Positions 1 through 6,063 are shown, counted from the first letter of the stretch. The stretch: DNA of 11,940 nt from an uncultured Bacilli bacterium (GCA_934096605.1 CAKOMI010000033.1:1-11940); one strand, 5' to 3'. Numbers and translations are program-made. Notes: generated by a model not told the origin, from the sequence alone.

Positions 1-238
1 CTTCATCTGTTATAGGATGCAAATCATTTAATGTAATAGCGTCACTTTCATTAGTAATATTTACTTTAAAACATTTACTACTGGCCATATTCTTATCATT
101 TTGAATACTCCCAAAACGCCAGTAAGAAAAACTAACACCTATCAAAGATATTATTAATATAAGTATGAAAATAAGAGAGATTGTTCTAAAATTTAATTTA
201 AAATACCCACCACCAACGTGATTTTTCTTTATCTTCAT
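1..238 (-). CDS. Secreted/surface protein with SipW-like signal sequence, N-terminal part only
   Basis: Seen: an open frame starts at ATG 236-238 behind a perfect AGGAGG (RNA AGTAGGAGGTTCAAA then ATG) and runs off the left edge, giving 79 visible codons. The protein starts with a basic stretch (MKIKKN), then a hydrophobic segment at about residues 19-39 ending in GVSFSYWR, followed by a polar region with one cysteine in KCFKVNIT and the stretch ITLNDLHPITDE. Known: short hydrophobic cores ending in G-V-(S/T)-(F/Y)-(A/S)-Y are typical of SipW-cognate signal peptides of TasA/camelysin-like exported proteins in Bacillota. Inference: an exported, probably cell-surface or fibre-associated protein processed by a SipW-type signal peptidase. 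The segment could instead stay as a membrane anchor. It has its own promoter and is not cotranscribed with the gene at 689. The mature domain is outside the window, so function stays open. Confidence 0.75.
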   Translation of the reverse strand, partial: MKIKKNHVGGGYFKLNFRTISLIFILILIISLIGVSFSYWRFGSIQNDKNMASSKCFKVNITNESDAITLNDLHPITDE

Positions 239-268
239 TTTGAACCTCCTACTTATTTTATTAAGATA

Positions 269-298
269 ATTGTACAATAAAAATTGATTGTATTGCAA
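269..298 (-). promoter_or_regulatory. Sigma-A promoter of the SipW-type gene
   Basis: Read on the minus strand there is TTGCAA (293-298), an 18-base spacer and TACAAT (269-274), ending about 30 bases before the start codon. The -10 lies inside a perfect 10-bp palindrome ATTGTACAAT (269-278), which could be an operator. The -35 is imperfect. Confidence 0.5.
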
Positions 299-337
299 CC
301 ATTTTTATGTTAACATGTATGTAATGAGTATTTCTCA

Positions 338-343
338 TATAAT
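338..343 (+). promoter_or_regulatory. Candidate -10 for the plus-strand structured RNA
   Basis: A perfect TATAAT lies just upstream of the structured unit at 350, but no good -35 sits 16-18 bases before it (315-320 is ATGTAT). The inverted repeat ATGAG-TATTT-CTCAT (324-338) touches it and ATGTTAACAT (307-316) lies upstream. If used, the promoter would be weak or activator-dependent and transcription would begin near 350. Confidence 0.25.
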
Positions 344-349
344 AAAAAA

Positions 350-428
350 AGAGAACCTCTAGTTTTTGTGAGCTAGACGTCCTCGAATTTCTTGGTGACG
401 TCTAAACACATTGTTTAGACGTTTTTTT
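350..428 (+). ncRNA. Attenuator-like structured RNA or small antisense RNA
   Basis: Seen on the plus strand: a chain of mutually exclusive hairpins. AGAG/CTCT pairs 350-353 with 357-360. TCTAG/CTAGA pairs 358-362 with 373-377. TAGACGTC/GACGTCTA pairs 374-381 with 397-404 (8 bp). ACGTCTAAAC/GTTTAGACGT pairs 398-407 with 413-422 (10 bp) and is followed by a run of T. The third hairpin uses the 5' arm of the fourth, and the second uses the 5' arm of the third, which is the usual terminator/antiterminator logic. No long gene follows on this strand. Inference: either a leader whose regulated gene is lost or very small, or an independent small RNA of about 79 nt. I do not recognise a riboswitch family in it. 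Confidence 0.4.
398..428 (+). terminator. Strong intrinsic terminator, plus strand
   Basis: A 10-bp perfect stem (398-407 with 413-422), loop ACATT and a T-run through 428. On the minus strand no T-run follows the stem, so the direction is plus. The 5' arm is shared with the competing hairpin 374-404. Confidence 0.75.
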
Positions 429-460
429 GTGGTAAGCAGAAAAGGAGGAATTACTCTATG

Positions 461-541
461 TTACATAGTTTTATAAAGTAATCCCGCTAACAAAAAAATT
501 AGCAGAATCAAAGTAATGATTCAAAAATCTTTCTTCGTCAT
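461..541 (-). pseudogene. Small hydrophobic membrane peptide frame broken by one TGA
   Basis: Seen: on the minus strand AGAAGGG, 8 bases, then ATG (539-541) opens MTKKDF, a TGA at codon 7, then IITLILLIFLLAGLLYKTM and TAA (461-463). Ignoring the TGA, this is a 26-residue peptide with a basic start and a single hydrophobic helix, the shape of type I toxins and small membrane proteins. A candidate promoter (590-618) lies upstream, and CCCTC can pair with the AGAAGGG, hiding the ribosome binding site. Long genes in the window use TGG for Trp with no internal TGA, so readthrough as Trp is unlikely by default. Inference: an inactivated small-protein gene, a recoded peptide, or a chance frame. Confidence 0.3.
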
Positions 542-583
542 ATGCTTATCCCTTCTAGAGGGCGCCTAACAACTAAAGGTTCG

Positions 584-607
584 AGGCTTATTATAAAGCC
601 TTTTTTT
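584..607 (+). terminator. Intrinsic terminator, plus strand
   Basis: Stem AGGCTT/AAGCCT (584-589 with 596-601), six-base loop, then seven T (601-607). It ends the structured block that begins after 428. No annotated plus-strand gene feeds it, which implies an unannotated transcript. Confidence 0.6.
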
Positions 608-618
608 CCACAAATCAG
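590..618 (-). promoter_or_regulatory. Candidate promoter for the small hydrophobic frame
   Basis: On the minus strand CTGATT (613-618), 17 bases, TATAAT (590-595). The -10 is perfect and the -35 poor. The sequence overlaps the plus-strand terminator loop, so part of the TATAAT match is explained by that hairpin. Transcription would begin near 583, about 42 bases before the ATG at 541. Confidence 0.25.
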
Positions 619-655
619 ATTGAGATTTTAGGAAGTTTTGTCAGTTAAAAGCACA

Positions 656-685
656 TACTTTCGAACAATGTTGAAAGTACTTTTT
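656..685 (+). terminator. Hairpin with T-run between convergent transcripts
   Basis: Stem TACTTTC/GAAAGTA (656-662 with 673-679), extended by AAC/GTT across a bulged G, then C and five T on the plus strand. On the minus strand it follows the NlpC/P60 stop codon by about ten bases, but only TTTT appears and seven bases after the stem. It is a better plus-strand terminator, possibly with some function for the minus-strand gene. Confidence 0.45.
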
Positions 686-688
686 ATA

Positions 689-2011
689 CTATTCAAAATA
701 ACTAGTATAATTGCCAGGAGAGCCATAATAATTATCCATATTTATAACATAATTCAAAAATGGTTCGTTTAATAGTTCGTTAATTGTGTATGGATGCATT
801 ACTACTCCATCATAATAAGTTGTTGATTCAGCCACATAAATTATACCATCTTTAATAGCACCGACTAAAGCAATATGACCATCACACCCTATTAAGTCCC
901 CTGCTTTAATAGAACCACTTTCTAGTAATGACCTAGTAATCGGAATATGCACTCCTAAGTCACTTAAATCATCACCAGTAAAACTATTCATACCTGCGCC
1001 GGTATCAGAAACATCAAAGCCTCCATTATACATAGCCCATGTTACAAATCCACTGCAATCTAAGCCGTTTGGATATTTTACACCTGGTTTAAACCCGGCC
1101 TCATCTTGCCAATTAGTTAAAGGACAACCCCAGATTGATGGACCAAAACGGGTCTTTTTTAATTCACTAAATTTATCGCGATTTAAATATAAGCCTTTAT
1201 GGTAAAATCTACCTTCACCATCTACATAATCACCACCAGTATTATTATTTAAACGACCATTTTCAAAAAAATAAGGTATTTTATATGGAAGTTCCAGTGT
1301 TAAAAAACGTAGTGCAGCCACAACCCCAGCCCTGGTAGCATAACCCGCAGTATTTATTCTATCTAAAAGAATTTTATCTAATAAGTTACTTTCTTCTTTT
1401 GAATAACGATTACAAGTTATCTTTGATTTTCTATTTATGACTTTTGGAGTTGTTATCAAGTCAGTTACAGTAACGTTAATATTCTTAGTAACCTCCCCTA
1501 AAGAAACGTAAACCCGAGTCGTACCAGGACTTTCACCTATTATGGTGTTTTGACTAGTTTTTACAATACTTTCATTTTCACTAGTAAGTGTAATTGCTTC
1601 TTCAATATTACCTAGTTTTAAAACTGACAATAAAACATTTTCTTTGCCTCCAACTGCTAAGTAAAAGTCTGTTTTATTTAGCGAAAAATCAACTACTTTA
1701 TTTATATCAGGATTTACACTATAATTTATTTTATTATATTTATTTTTAATTTCAATTATAGTTTCTTCATTTGGTATACTAAATTTACAAGCGTTATTTT
1801 GAACTAAAACCTCAAGGCCATCATAAGCGCAAACAAGACTAGGCATACTTTTTTTAAAATTTAATGTTACATAGATATTAGAACCATCAACGTCTAAATT
1901 GTAGTCTACTACATTTATCGGTTTTAAAAAATATTTATAATAAAGAAAACTTAAAAATAAAGAACACATAATAAATATTAAAAACGCAAGTAAGATAAGT
2001 CTCTTTTTCAA
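689..2011 (-). CDS. Membrane-anchored Ig-like / NlpC-P60 cell-wall hydrolase
   Basis: Likely a peptidoglycan endopeptidase or amidase acting outside the membrane. Residues about 5-28 form one transmembrane or signal-anchor helix. Residues about 115-185 look like a bacterial Ig-like (BIG2) fold (FYLAVGGKENVLLSV ... TRVYVSL). The C-terminal half is an NlpC/P60-type papain fold with the catalytic Cys in GLDCSGFVTW (about residue 319) and the likely catalytic His in DGHIALVG (about residue 379). The third triad residue is not certain. Start choice: I use TTG at 2009-2011 (440 aa) because GGCGGTG lies six bases upstream; a TTG at 2024-2026 is in frame but would overlap that ribosome binding site. 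The gene has its own promoter and follows the glycosyltransferase terminator. Together they suggest envelope work. Substrate bond is not known from sequence. Confidence 0.85.
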   Translation of the reverse strand: MKKRLILLAFLIFIMCSLFLSFLYYKYFLKPINVVDYNLDVDGSNIYVTLNFKKSMPSLVCAYDGLEVLVQNNACKFSIPNEETIIEIKNKYNKINYSVNPDINKVVDFSLNKTDFYLAVGGKENVLLSVLKLGNIEEAITLTSENESIVKTSQNTIIGESPGTTRVYVSLGEVTKNINVTVTDLITTPKVINRKSKITCNRYSKEESNLLDKILLDRINTAGYATRAGVVAALRFLTLELPYKIPYFFENGRLNNNTGGDYVDGEGRFYHKGLYLNRDKFSELKKTRFGPSIWGCPLTNWQDEAGFKPGVKYPNGLDCSGFVTWAMYNGGFDVSDTGAGMNSFTGDDLSDLGVHIPITRSLLESGSIKAGDLIGCDGHIALVGAIKDGIIYVAESTTYYDGVVMHPYTINELLNEPFLNYVINMDNYYGSPGNYTSYFE

Positions 2012-2035
2012 TGTAAACACCGCCAAACTAAATAT

Positions 2036-2064
2036 AATTTAGCATATGATATTAAATTAAGCAA
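2036..2064 (-). promoter_or_regulatory. Sigma-A promoter of the NlpC/P60 gene
   Basis: TTGCTT (2059-2064), 17-base spacer and TAAATT (2036-2041), with TG one base before the -10 (extended -10), all on the minus strand. It sits directly after the upstream gene's terminator. Confidence 0.6.
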
Positions 2065-2065
2065 G

Positions 2066-2087
2066 AAAAAAAAGAGGCCTTGCCTCT
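2066..2087 (-). terminator. Terminator of the glycosyltransferase gene
   Basis: On the minus strand AGAGGC-AAG-GCCTCT followed by a run of seven or more T. The stem begins with the last two bases of the stop codon TAG (2086-2088). Confidence 0.85.
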
Positions 2088-3324
2088 AACTAATTAATGA
2101 ATCTAAATCTACATCGCTTCTGTCGTGTTTTATTTCTTCCCAACTATTAGTTTTTTTGAAAATACAAATAATATTTATTGGTATCCAAGTAGCTAAGAAT
2201 AAGCTAAATAAGATAATACCAGAAAGTAATGTTTTAACGCTTTTTTTATTGTATTTGATAACAAAGATATTTAAAGCAACATTGGCAAAATAGAAGAAAA
2301 TAAAGAATACTAAGCCCATGGCGTATAAATACGAGAAGAAATCAAATAGTTCAACACCAGTAACATGGAAAATAAATAAAACAATTGATAAAAAGAAACC
2401 TAAAACCATAACTATTGGACTTAAATACATCATACACATATCAAAGCATGAAATATTACCAGTTTTAAAGAATGTTTTCATTAATCTTTTACCATATATT
2501 TGTAAACAAGCAATCGTACCACTTGTCCAACGTTTTCTTTGCTTCCAACTAGCCCAGAAACTTTGTGGGTGTTCATCATAAGTTATAGCTTCTTCTACGA
2601 AGGCTACTTGAATACCTCTTAGAGCACATTGACCAGTAAATTCAGAATCTTCTGTCAATGTTTTAGTATGGAATCCATCTTTTACAACGTCTTTTTTAAT
2701 AACAAAACCAGTACCATTTATAGCAGCTGAACCAGAAAAGTTCATACGAGCACGATTAAAGAAGAAATTTTGAATAAAGTAAAATAATGTATATGATCCA
2801 GTTAACCAGTTATCACCCATGTTTTTAGAATCTCTAAAACACTGAGCAACTTCTACTCCTTCACATAAAGCATCATTCATACGAGCTAAAAAATTTGGAT
2901 GAACTAAGTTATCAGAATCAAATATAACATAGGCATCAATATCTTTACGTGGTTTTAATTTTTCAAAAACAAATTGTAAAACGTCGGCTTTAACTTTAAC
3001 TGGAACTGTACATTCCATAACAGTAGCACCTGCTTTTTTGGCAGCCCCAGCAGTATCATCAGTACAATTGTTAGGAACAATTATTGTTTCGTATAAGTCT
3101 TTTGGATAATTTTGTTTATCTAGACTTTTAATTAAAGCCCCTATTACTTTTTCTTCATTTCTACTAGGAACAATTATGGCAAATTTATATTTTGGTTTAT
3201 GTCTATCAAACATACTTTTATGATAGTTTTTAAAGCCAAATAAACCGGTTATAGCAAAATACATACCAAATATAAAGGAAAATGCAAATAATATATAATA
3301 AATAATAACAAGAACTTGAATCAT
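2086..3324 (-). CDS. Membrane family 2 glycosyltransferase (BcsA/IcaA/hyaluronan-synthase type)
   Basis: A processive-type GT-A glycosyltransferase of 412 aa that would use a nucleotide sugar on the inner face of the membrane. One transmembrane helix at about residues 4-28 precedes the catalytic domain, which has FAIIVPSRNEE (48-58), the metal-binding DSDN (136-139), TEDSEF (224-229, with the likely catalytic acid) and QRKRW (262-266, the QxxRW motif of processive enzymes). Three to four helices follow at about 291-400. The ribosome binding site is AAGGTGA, five bases before ATG. It has its own promoter and terminator, so it is transcribed alone, and no partner of a cellulose, PNAG or hyaluronan operon is present in the window. 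The product, an exopolysaccharide or glycolipid, cannot be told. The neighbouring NlpC/P60 protein supports an envelope role. Confidence 0.9.
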   Translation of the reverse strand: MIQVLVIIYYILFAFSFIFGMYFAITGLFGFKNYHKSMFDRHKPKYKFAIIVPSRNEEKVIGALIKSLDKQNYPKDLYETIIVPNNCTDDTAGAAKKAGATVMECTVPVKVKADVLQFVFEKLKPRKDIDAYVIFDSDNLVHPNFLARMNDALCEGVEVAQCFRDSKNMGDNWLTGSYTLFYFIQNFFFNRARMNFSGSAAINGTGFVIKKDVVKDGFHTKTLTEDSEFTGQCALRGIQVAFVEEAITYDEHPQSFWASWKQRKRWTSGTIACLQIYGKRLMKTFFKTGNISCFDMCMMYLSPIVMVLGFFLSIVLFIFHVTGVELFDFFSYLYAMGLVFFIFFYFANVALNIFVIKYNKKSVKTLLSGIILFSLFLATWIPINIICIFKKTNSWEEIKHDRSDVDLDSLIS

Positions 3325-3372
3325 TTTTTCACCTTTTCTAACTACTTATAAGTAATAATTATGTATGTATAA

Positions 3373-3401
3373 ATTATATTATAGAAATCCAAAAAAAGCA
3401 A
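3373..3401 (-). promoter_or_regulatory. Sigma-A promoter of the glycosyltransferase gene
   Basis: TTGCTT (3396-3401), 17 bases and TATAAT (3373-3378) on the minus strand. A second TATAAT overlaps at 3378-3383 but gives a bad spacing. Confidence 0.65.
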
Positions 3402-3416
3402 ATTTAATTTTTTACG

Positions 3417-3436
3417 AAAAAAAGGGCCTCTGCCCT
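3417..3436 (-). terminator. Terminator of pnp
   Basis: AGGGC-AGAG-GCCCT followed by T7 on the minus strand. The stem starts with the last two bases of the pnp stop codon (3435-3437). Confidence 0.85.
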
Positions 3437-5585
3437 ATTTAGTATCTTTCTTAACTGGTTTTGGTAAAGCGTCTTTTCTTGATAAATTTAAGCGTCCTCG
3501 GTTATCATAGCCTTTACTTTTTACTAGTATTTCATCGCCAACACTTACAATATCACTTGGTTTATTTATTCTTTCGTGAGCAAGTTCTGAAACGTGAACC
3601 ATACCTTCACAGCCAGGCCATAGTTCTACAAAACAACCGAAGTTTTCGACTTTTGTAACACGCCCAGTGTAAATGCGGTCTTCTTCAACTTCTCTTACAA
3701 CATTTAAAATCATTTCTTTTGTCTTAGCAATAATATCGGCATCAGTGTGATAAATTATGACACGTCCATCATCTTCTAAATCAACCTTGACAGCGTCTTT
3801 ATCATTTACTGTTTTAACGTTACTTGCTTCTAAGATAATTTTAGTGATCATTTCCCCACCACGACCAATAACGTCTTTAATTTTTTCTGGATTAATTTGG
3901 AACGTTTCAATTTTTGGTGCATATGGACTAAGAGTAGCACGTGGCTTATTTATGCAATCGTTCATAACGTCTAGTATTTCTAAACGAGCTTTCTTTGCTT
4001 GGGCTAAAGCCTCTTTTAATATTTCTTTGGTAATACCTTTAATTTTGATATCCATTTGTAAAGCTGTAATACCATCACGCGTACCAGCCACTTTAAAATC
4101 CATGTCGCCCATATGATCTTCTAACCCTTGAATATCGGTTAAAATAGTATGTTTTTTTCCATCTAGGCTTGTAATAAGACCCATCGCAATTCCGGCAACT
4201 GGCGCCTTTATAGGAACACCGGCCGCCATAAGTGATAGACACCCAGCACAAATAGTGGCTTGACTTGAAGAACCATTGCTTTCTAATATTTCTGATACAA
4301 CCCGAATGGTATATGGAAATTCTTCTTCACTTGGGATAACGGCTGATAAAGCTCTTTCTCCTAAAGCACCATGGCCAATTTCTCGTCTTCCAGGTGATCC
4401 ATAACGACCAGTTTCTCCAACACTGAAAGCTGGAAAATTATAATGAAGCATAAATCTTTTGGCATCTTCTATGCCTAGACCATCAAGTATTTGATGCTCA
4501 CCAATAGCCCCAAGAGTTGTGGTAGCCAGACTTTGGGTTTGACCACGTGTAAATACAGCGGAACCATGTGTTCTTGGTAATAAATCTACCATCGCATCAA
4601 GTGGTCTTATCTCGTCCATTTTACGGCCATCAGGACGAATATGTTTATTAGTTATTAAGTCTCTTACAGCTAGAGCTTCTAAGTTATGTAAAATCTTAGC
4701 CACATTTTTAAGTTCACTTAAATCTGTTTCTTCATTAGTAAATAATTCTTCAAAATGACTCATAGCCTCATTTTTTATTTCTTCTACTTTGGCATAACTT
4801 GCTAATTTATCTTTAATTTGAATAGCCTTAACTAAATTATCATAAGCATATTCTTTTACTGAGTTTACTAACTCTTCACTAAGAGTTGCACTGTAAACTG
4901 GTACTTTTTCTTTACCGATTTCTTTAATTATTTCTTCTTGAAAAGCACACAACTTTTTAATAGCTTCATGGCCAAACATAATTGCATCAAGCATTTCTTT
5001 TTCACTACATTCATAGGCACCGGCTTCGACCATACAAATAGCCTCTTTAGTACCCGCAACTGTTAAATTAAGACGAGAATTTTCTAATTCTTCGGTGGTT
5101 GGATTAATAACAAATTCTTTGCCAATTTTACCAACAACAACCCCAGATACTGGACCGTCAAAGGGGATTTCTGATATTCCAAGTGATAAGGATGAACCAA
5201 GTAAAGCTGTCATTACTGGTGAATTATCTTGATCAACTGATAAAACGGTATTAACAACTTGGATTTCTTGTCTTAGATTTTCATCAAACATTGGTCTTAA
5301 TGGTCTATCAATAATGCGGGCCGCAAGTGTAGCTTCATCGGTAGGTCTTCCTTCTCTTTTAATAAATCCACCTGGAATCTTACCTACAGAATATAATTTT
5401 TCTTGATATAAAACTTGTAACGGAAAGAAATCCTGTGTAATCTCTGTTTTGCCCATAACAGAGGCTGTTAAAACAACTGTATCGCCATAACGAACTAAAC
5501 AAGAACCATTTGCTTGTTTAGCAAGCCAACCAGTTTCAACAACAATCTTTCTTCCGTAAAACTCTAATGTAAACTCTTTTTTCAT
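3435..5585 (-). CDS. pnp: Polyribonucleotide nucleotidyltransferase (PNPase)
   Basis: Phosphorolytic 3'-to-5' exoribonuclease of mRNA decay, acting as a cytoplasmic trimer. The 716 aa show the full architecture: first RNase PH domain (about 10-140, with RPTDEATLAARIIDRPLRP), an all-helical linker (about 145-300), the catalytic second RNase PH domain (about 315-540, with TRGQTQSL, GRYGSPGRREIGHGALGERA, SNGSSSQA and DIQGLEDHMGDMDFK, whose Asp 490 and 496 are the expected metal ligands), a KH domain with the GRGG loop (574-577) and a C-terminal S1 domain (about 637-703). Start: ATG 5583-5585 is chosen because AGGAGG lies four bases upstream; an upstream in-frame ATG adds 13 hydrophobic residues not found in the family and no binding site. 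It follows rpsO by 52 bases with no promoter seen between, so it is read from the rpsO promoter through the hairpin at 5604-5636. Confidence 0.98.
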   Translation of the reverse strand: MKKEFTLEFYGRKIVVETGWLAKQANGSCLVRYGDTVVLTASVMGKTEITQDFFPLQVLYQEKLYSVGKIPGGFIKREGRPTDEATLAARIIDRPLRPMFDENLRQEIQVVNTVLSVDQDNSPVMTALLGSSLSLGISEIPFDGPVSGVVVGKIGKEFVINPTTEELENSRLNLTVAGTKEAICMVEAGAYECSEKEMLDAIMFGHEAIKKLCAFQEEIIKEIGKEKVPVYSATLSEELVNSVKEYAYDNLVKAIQIKDKLASYAKVEEIKNEAMSHFEELFTNEETDLSELKNVAKILHNLEALAVRDLITNKHIRPDGRKMDEIRPLDAMVDLLPRTHGSAVFTRGQTQSLATTTLGAIGEHQILDGLGIEDAKRFMLHYNFPAFSVGETGRYGSPGRREIGHGALGERALSAVIPSEEEFPYTIRVVSEILESNGSSSQATICAGCLSLMAAGVPIKAPVAGIAMGLITSLDGKKHTILTDIQGLEDHMGDMDFKVAGTRDGITALQMDIKIKGITKEILKEALAQAKKARLEILDVMNDCINKPRATLSPYAPKIETFQINPEKIKDVIGRGGEMITKIILEASNVKTVNDKDAVKVDLEDDGRVIIYHTDADIIAKTKEMILNVVREVEEDRIYTGRVTKVENFGCFVELWPGCEGMVHVSELAHERINKPSDIVSVGDEILVKSKGYDNRGRLNLSRKDALPKPVKKDTK

Positions 5586-5603
5586 ACTTCCTCCTACTAA
5601 TAG

Positions 5604-5636
5604 AAAAAAAGACACCAAAAACAATGTGCCTTTTTT
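5604..5636 (-). terminator. Hairpin between rpsO and pnp (partial terminator or processing site)
   Basis: On the minus strand AAAAAAGGCAC pairs with GTGTCTTTTTT (11 bp, one G-U pair) across a ten-base loop, ending in a T-run. The plus-strand version has an A-C mismatch, so the direction is minus. With no promoter for pnp downstream, it probably lets part of transcription through or serves as an RNase site. Confidence 0.65.
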
Positions 5637-5637
5637 A

Positions 5638-5907
5638 TTATTTTCTTAAGTTTAATCTTTTGATTAATTCACGATATTCAACAACGTCAGTTCTTTTTAA
5701 GTAAGCTAAAAGTTTTTTTCTTCTACCTACCATTTTTTGTAAACCACGTTTTGAATGATAATCATGAATGTGTGTTCTAAAGTGTTCTGTTAAATTATTA
5801 ATTTCTTCAGTTAAAAGAGCAACTTGAACTTGGGTAGAACCAACGTCATTTTTGTCTTTTTGGAATTCTTTAATAATTTCAGTTTTTCTTTCTTTAGTCA
5901 TTGCCAT
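5638..5907 (-). CDS. rpsO: 30S ribosomal protein S15
   Basis: Primary 16S rRNA-binding protein of the small subunit (central domain). The 89-aa length is exactly that of the family, with GSTQVQVALLTEEINNLTEH, HSKRGLQKMVGRRKKLLAYL and the C-terminal LIKRLNLRK. Start: ATG 5905-5907 lies seven bases after AAAGGAGG. The frame is open further upstream to 5976, but that stretch is the mRNA leader and carries no ribosome binding site. It is the first gene of an rpsO-pnp operon, an order conserved in many bacteria, with a strong promoter and a leader that can hide the binding site, as expected for S15 autoregulation. Confidence 0.97.
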   Translation of the reverse strand: MAMTKERKTEIIKEFQKDKNDVGSTQVQVALLTEEINNLTEHFRTHIHDYHSKRGLQKMVGRRKKLLAYLKRTDVVEYRELIKRLNLRK

Positions 5908-5991
5908 AAAAAATCCTCCTTTGTTTTTAATTATCCGTTTATCCATAGGTATATGAAAGAGGTCCATAATATCCACAGAAAAACTTCTTAC
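5908..5991 (-). promoter_or_regulatory. rpsO leader with possible autoregulatory fold
   Basis: An 84-base leader. A first hairpin TCCA...AGAA/TTCT...TGGA lies near its 5' end. Then CCTCTTT (minus strand of 5956-5962) can pair with AAAGGAGG (minus strand of 5915-5922), 7 bp with one G-U, hiding the rpsO ribosome binding site. GGATA occurs three times in the leader. Known: S15 represses its own mRNA in several bacteria using unrelated leader folds. Inference: this is such an element. Confidence 0.5.
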
Positions 5992-5997
5992 TGGAAT

Positions 5998-6026
5998 AGT
6001 ATATTATAAAAATAACCCCTAGTCAA
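5998..6026 (-). promoter_or_regulatory. Sigma-A promoter of rpsO-pnp
   Basis: TTGACT (6021-6026), 17 bases and TATACT (5998-6003) on the minus strand, near consensus. It lies 38 bases after the stop of the gene at 6064; no clear terminator separates them, so readthrough from that gene is possible. Confidence 0.85.
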
Positions 6027-6063
6027 ATCATTTTAACGTATTTTTGTTAATTTGTGTTATTAA

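Larger units (their letters stand above)
430..607 (+). other. Second structured block with a minimal ORF, ended by a terminator
   Basis: Seen on the plus strand: AAAGGAGG (441-448), then ATG 458-460 and an ORF of seven codons, MLHSFIK, with stop at 479-481. This mini-ORF lies in a hairpin: outer stem ATTACT/AGTAAT (450-455 with 477-482), inner stem CTATG/CATAG (456-460 with 464-468). Two further hairpins follow, GCTAA/TTAGC (486-490 with 499-503) and GAATCA/TGATTC (505-510 with 517-522), then a CCCTT/GAGGG element (551-563). The block ends in the terminator at 584-607. Inference: a structured transcript or leader; the mini-ORF has a good spacing to its ribosome binding site but may be chance. 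The same bases form a hydrophobic frame on the other strand (461-541), so only one reading may be meaningful. Confidence 0.3.

Noticed and set aside
344..360. AGAGGTTC on the minus strand as the start of a preQ1 riboswitch
   Set aside because: The rest of the motif (the second CUCU arm and the A-rich tail) is absent; the bases form only a 4-bp stem followed by T7.
461..541. TGA read as tryptophan (Mycoplasma-type code), which would make the small hydrophobic frame intact
   Set aside because: ileS, pnp, the glycosyltransferase and the other long genes are open end to end with Trp as TGG and no internal TGA. None of the complete genes here stops at TGA, but nine stops are too few to infer a changed code.
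581..595. GGTTCGA (578-584) as a tRNA or tmRNA T-arm
   Set aside because: No five-base T-stem, acceptor stem or CCA can be built around it; the bases belong to the terminator flank.
2318..4116. Plus-strand open frames inside the glycosyltransferase and pnp genes, and similar ones inside rpsO, ileS and the VirB4-type gene
   Set aside because: They lie antisense to strongly conserved genes, lack convincing ribosome binding sites, and encode low-complexity mirror sequences.
5586..5624. N-terminal extension of PNPase
   Set aside because: The upstream ATG lies in the intergenic hairpin region and adds residues not seen in PNPases; the AGGAGG before 5585 decides the start.
5908..5976. N-terminal extension of S15 (open frame from 5976)
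   Set aside because: No ribosome binding site at the upstream ATG; AAAGGAGG sits seven bases before ATG 5905-5907 and the resulting 89 aa matches the family length.
5931..5977. Three near matches to DnaA boxes (TTATCCGTT, TTATCCATA, ATATCCACA)
   Set aside because: They lie in the transcribed rpsO leader, none is exact, and there is no dnaA or replication gene nearby.
6044..6063. TTAAC/GTTAA pairing after the gene at 6064 as a terminator
   Set aside because: Only five A-T-rich pairs and no T-run follows on the minus strand before the rpsO promoter.
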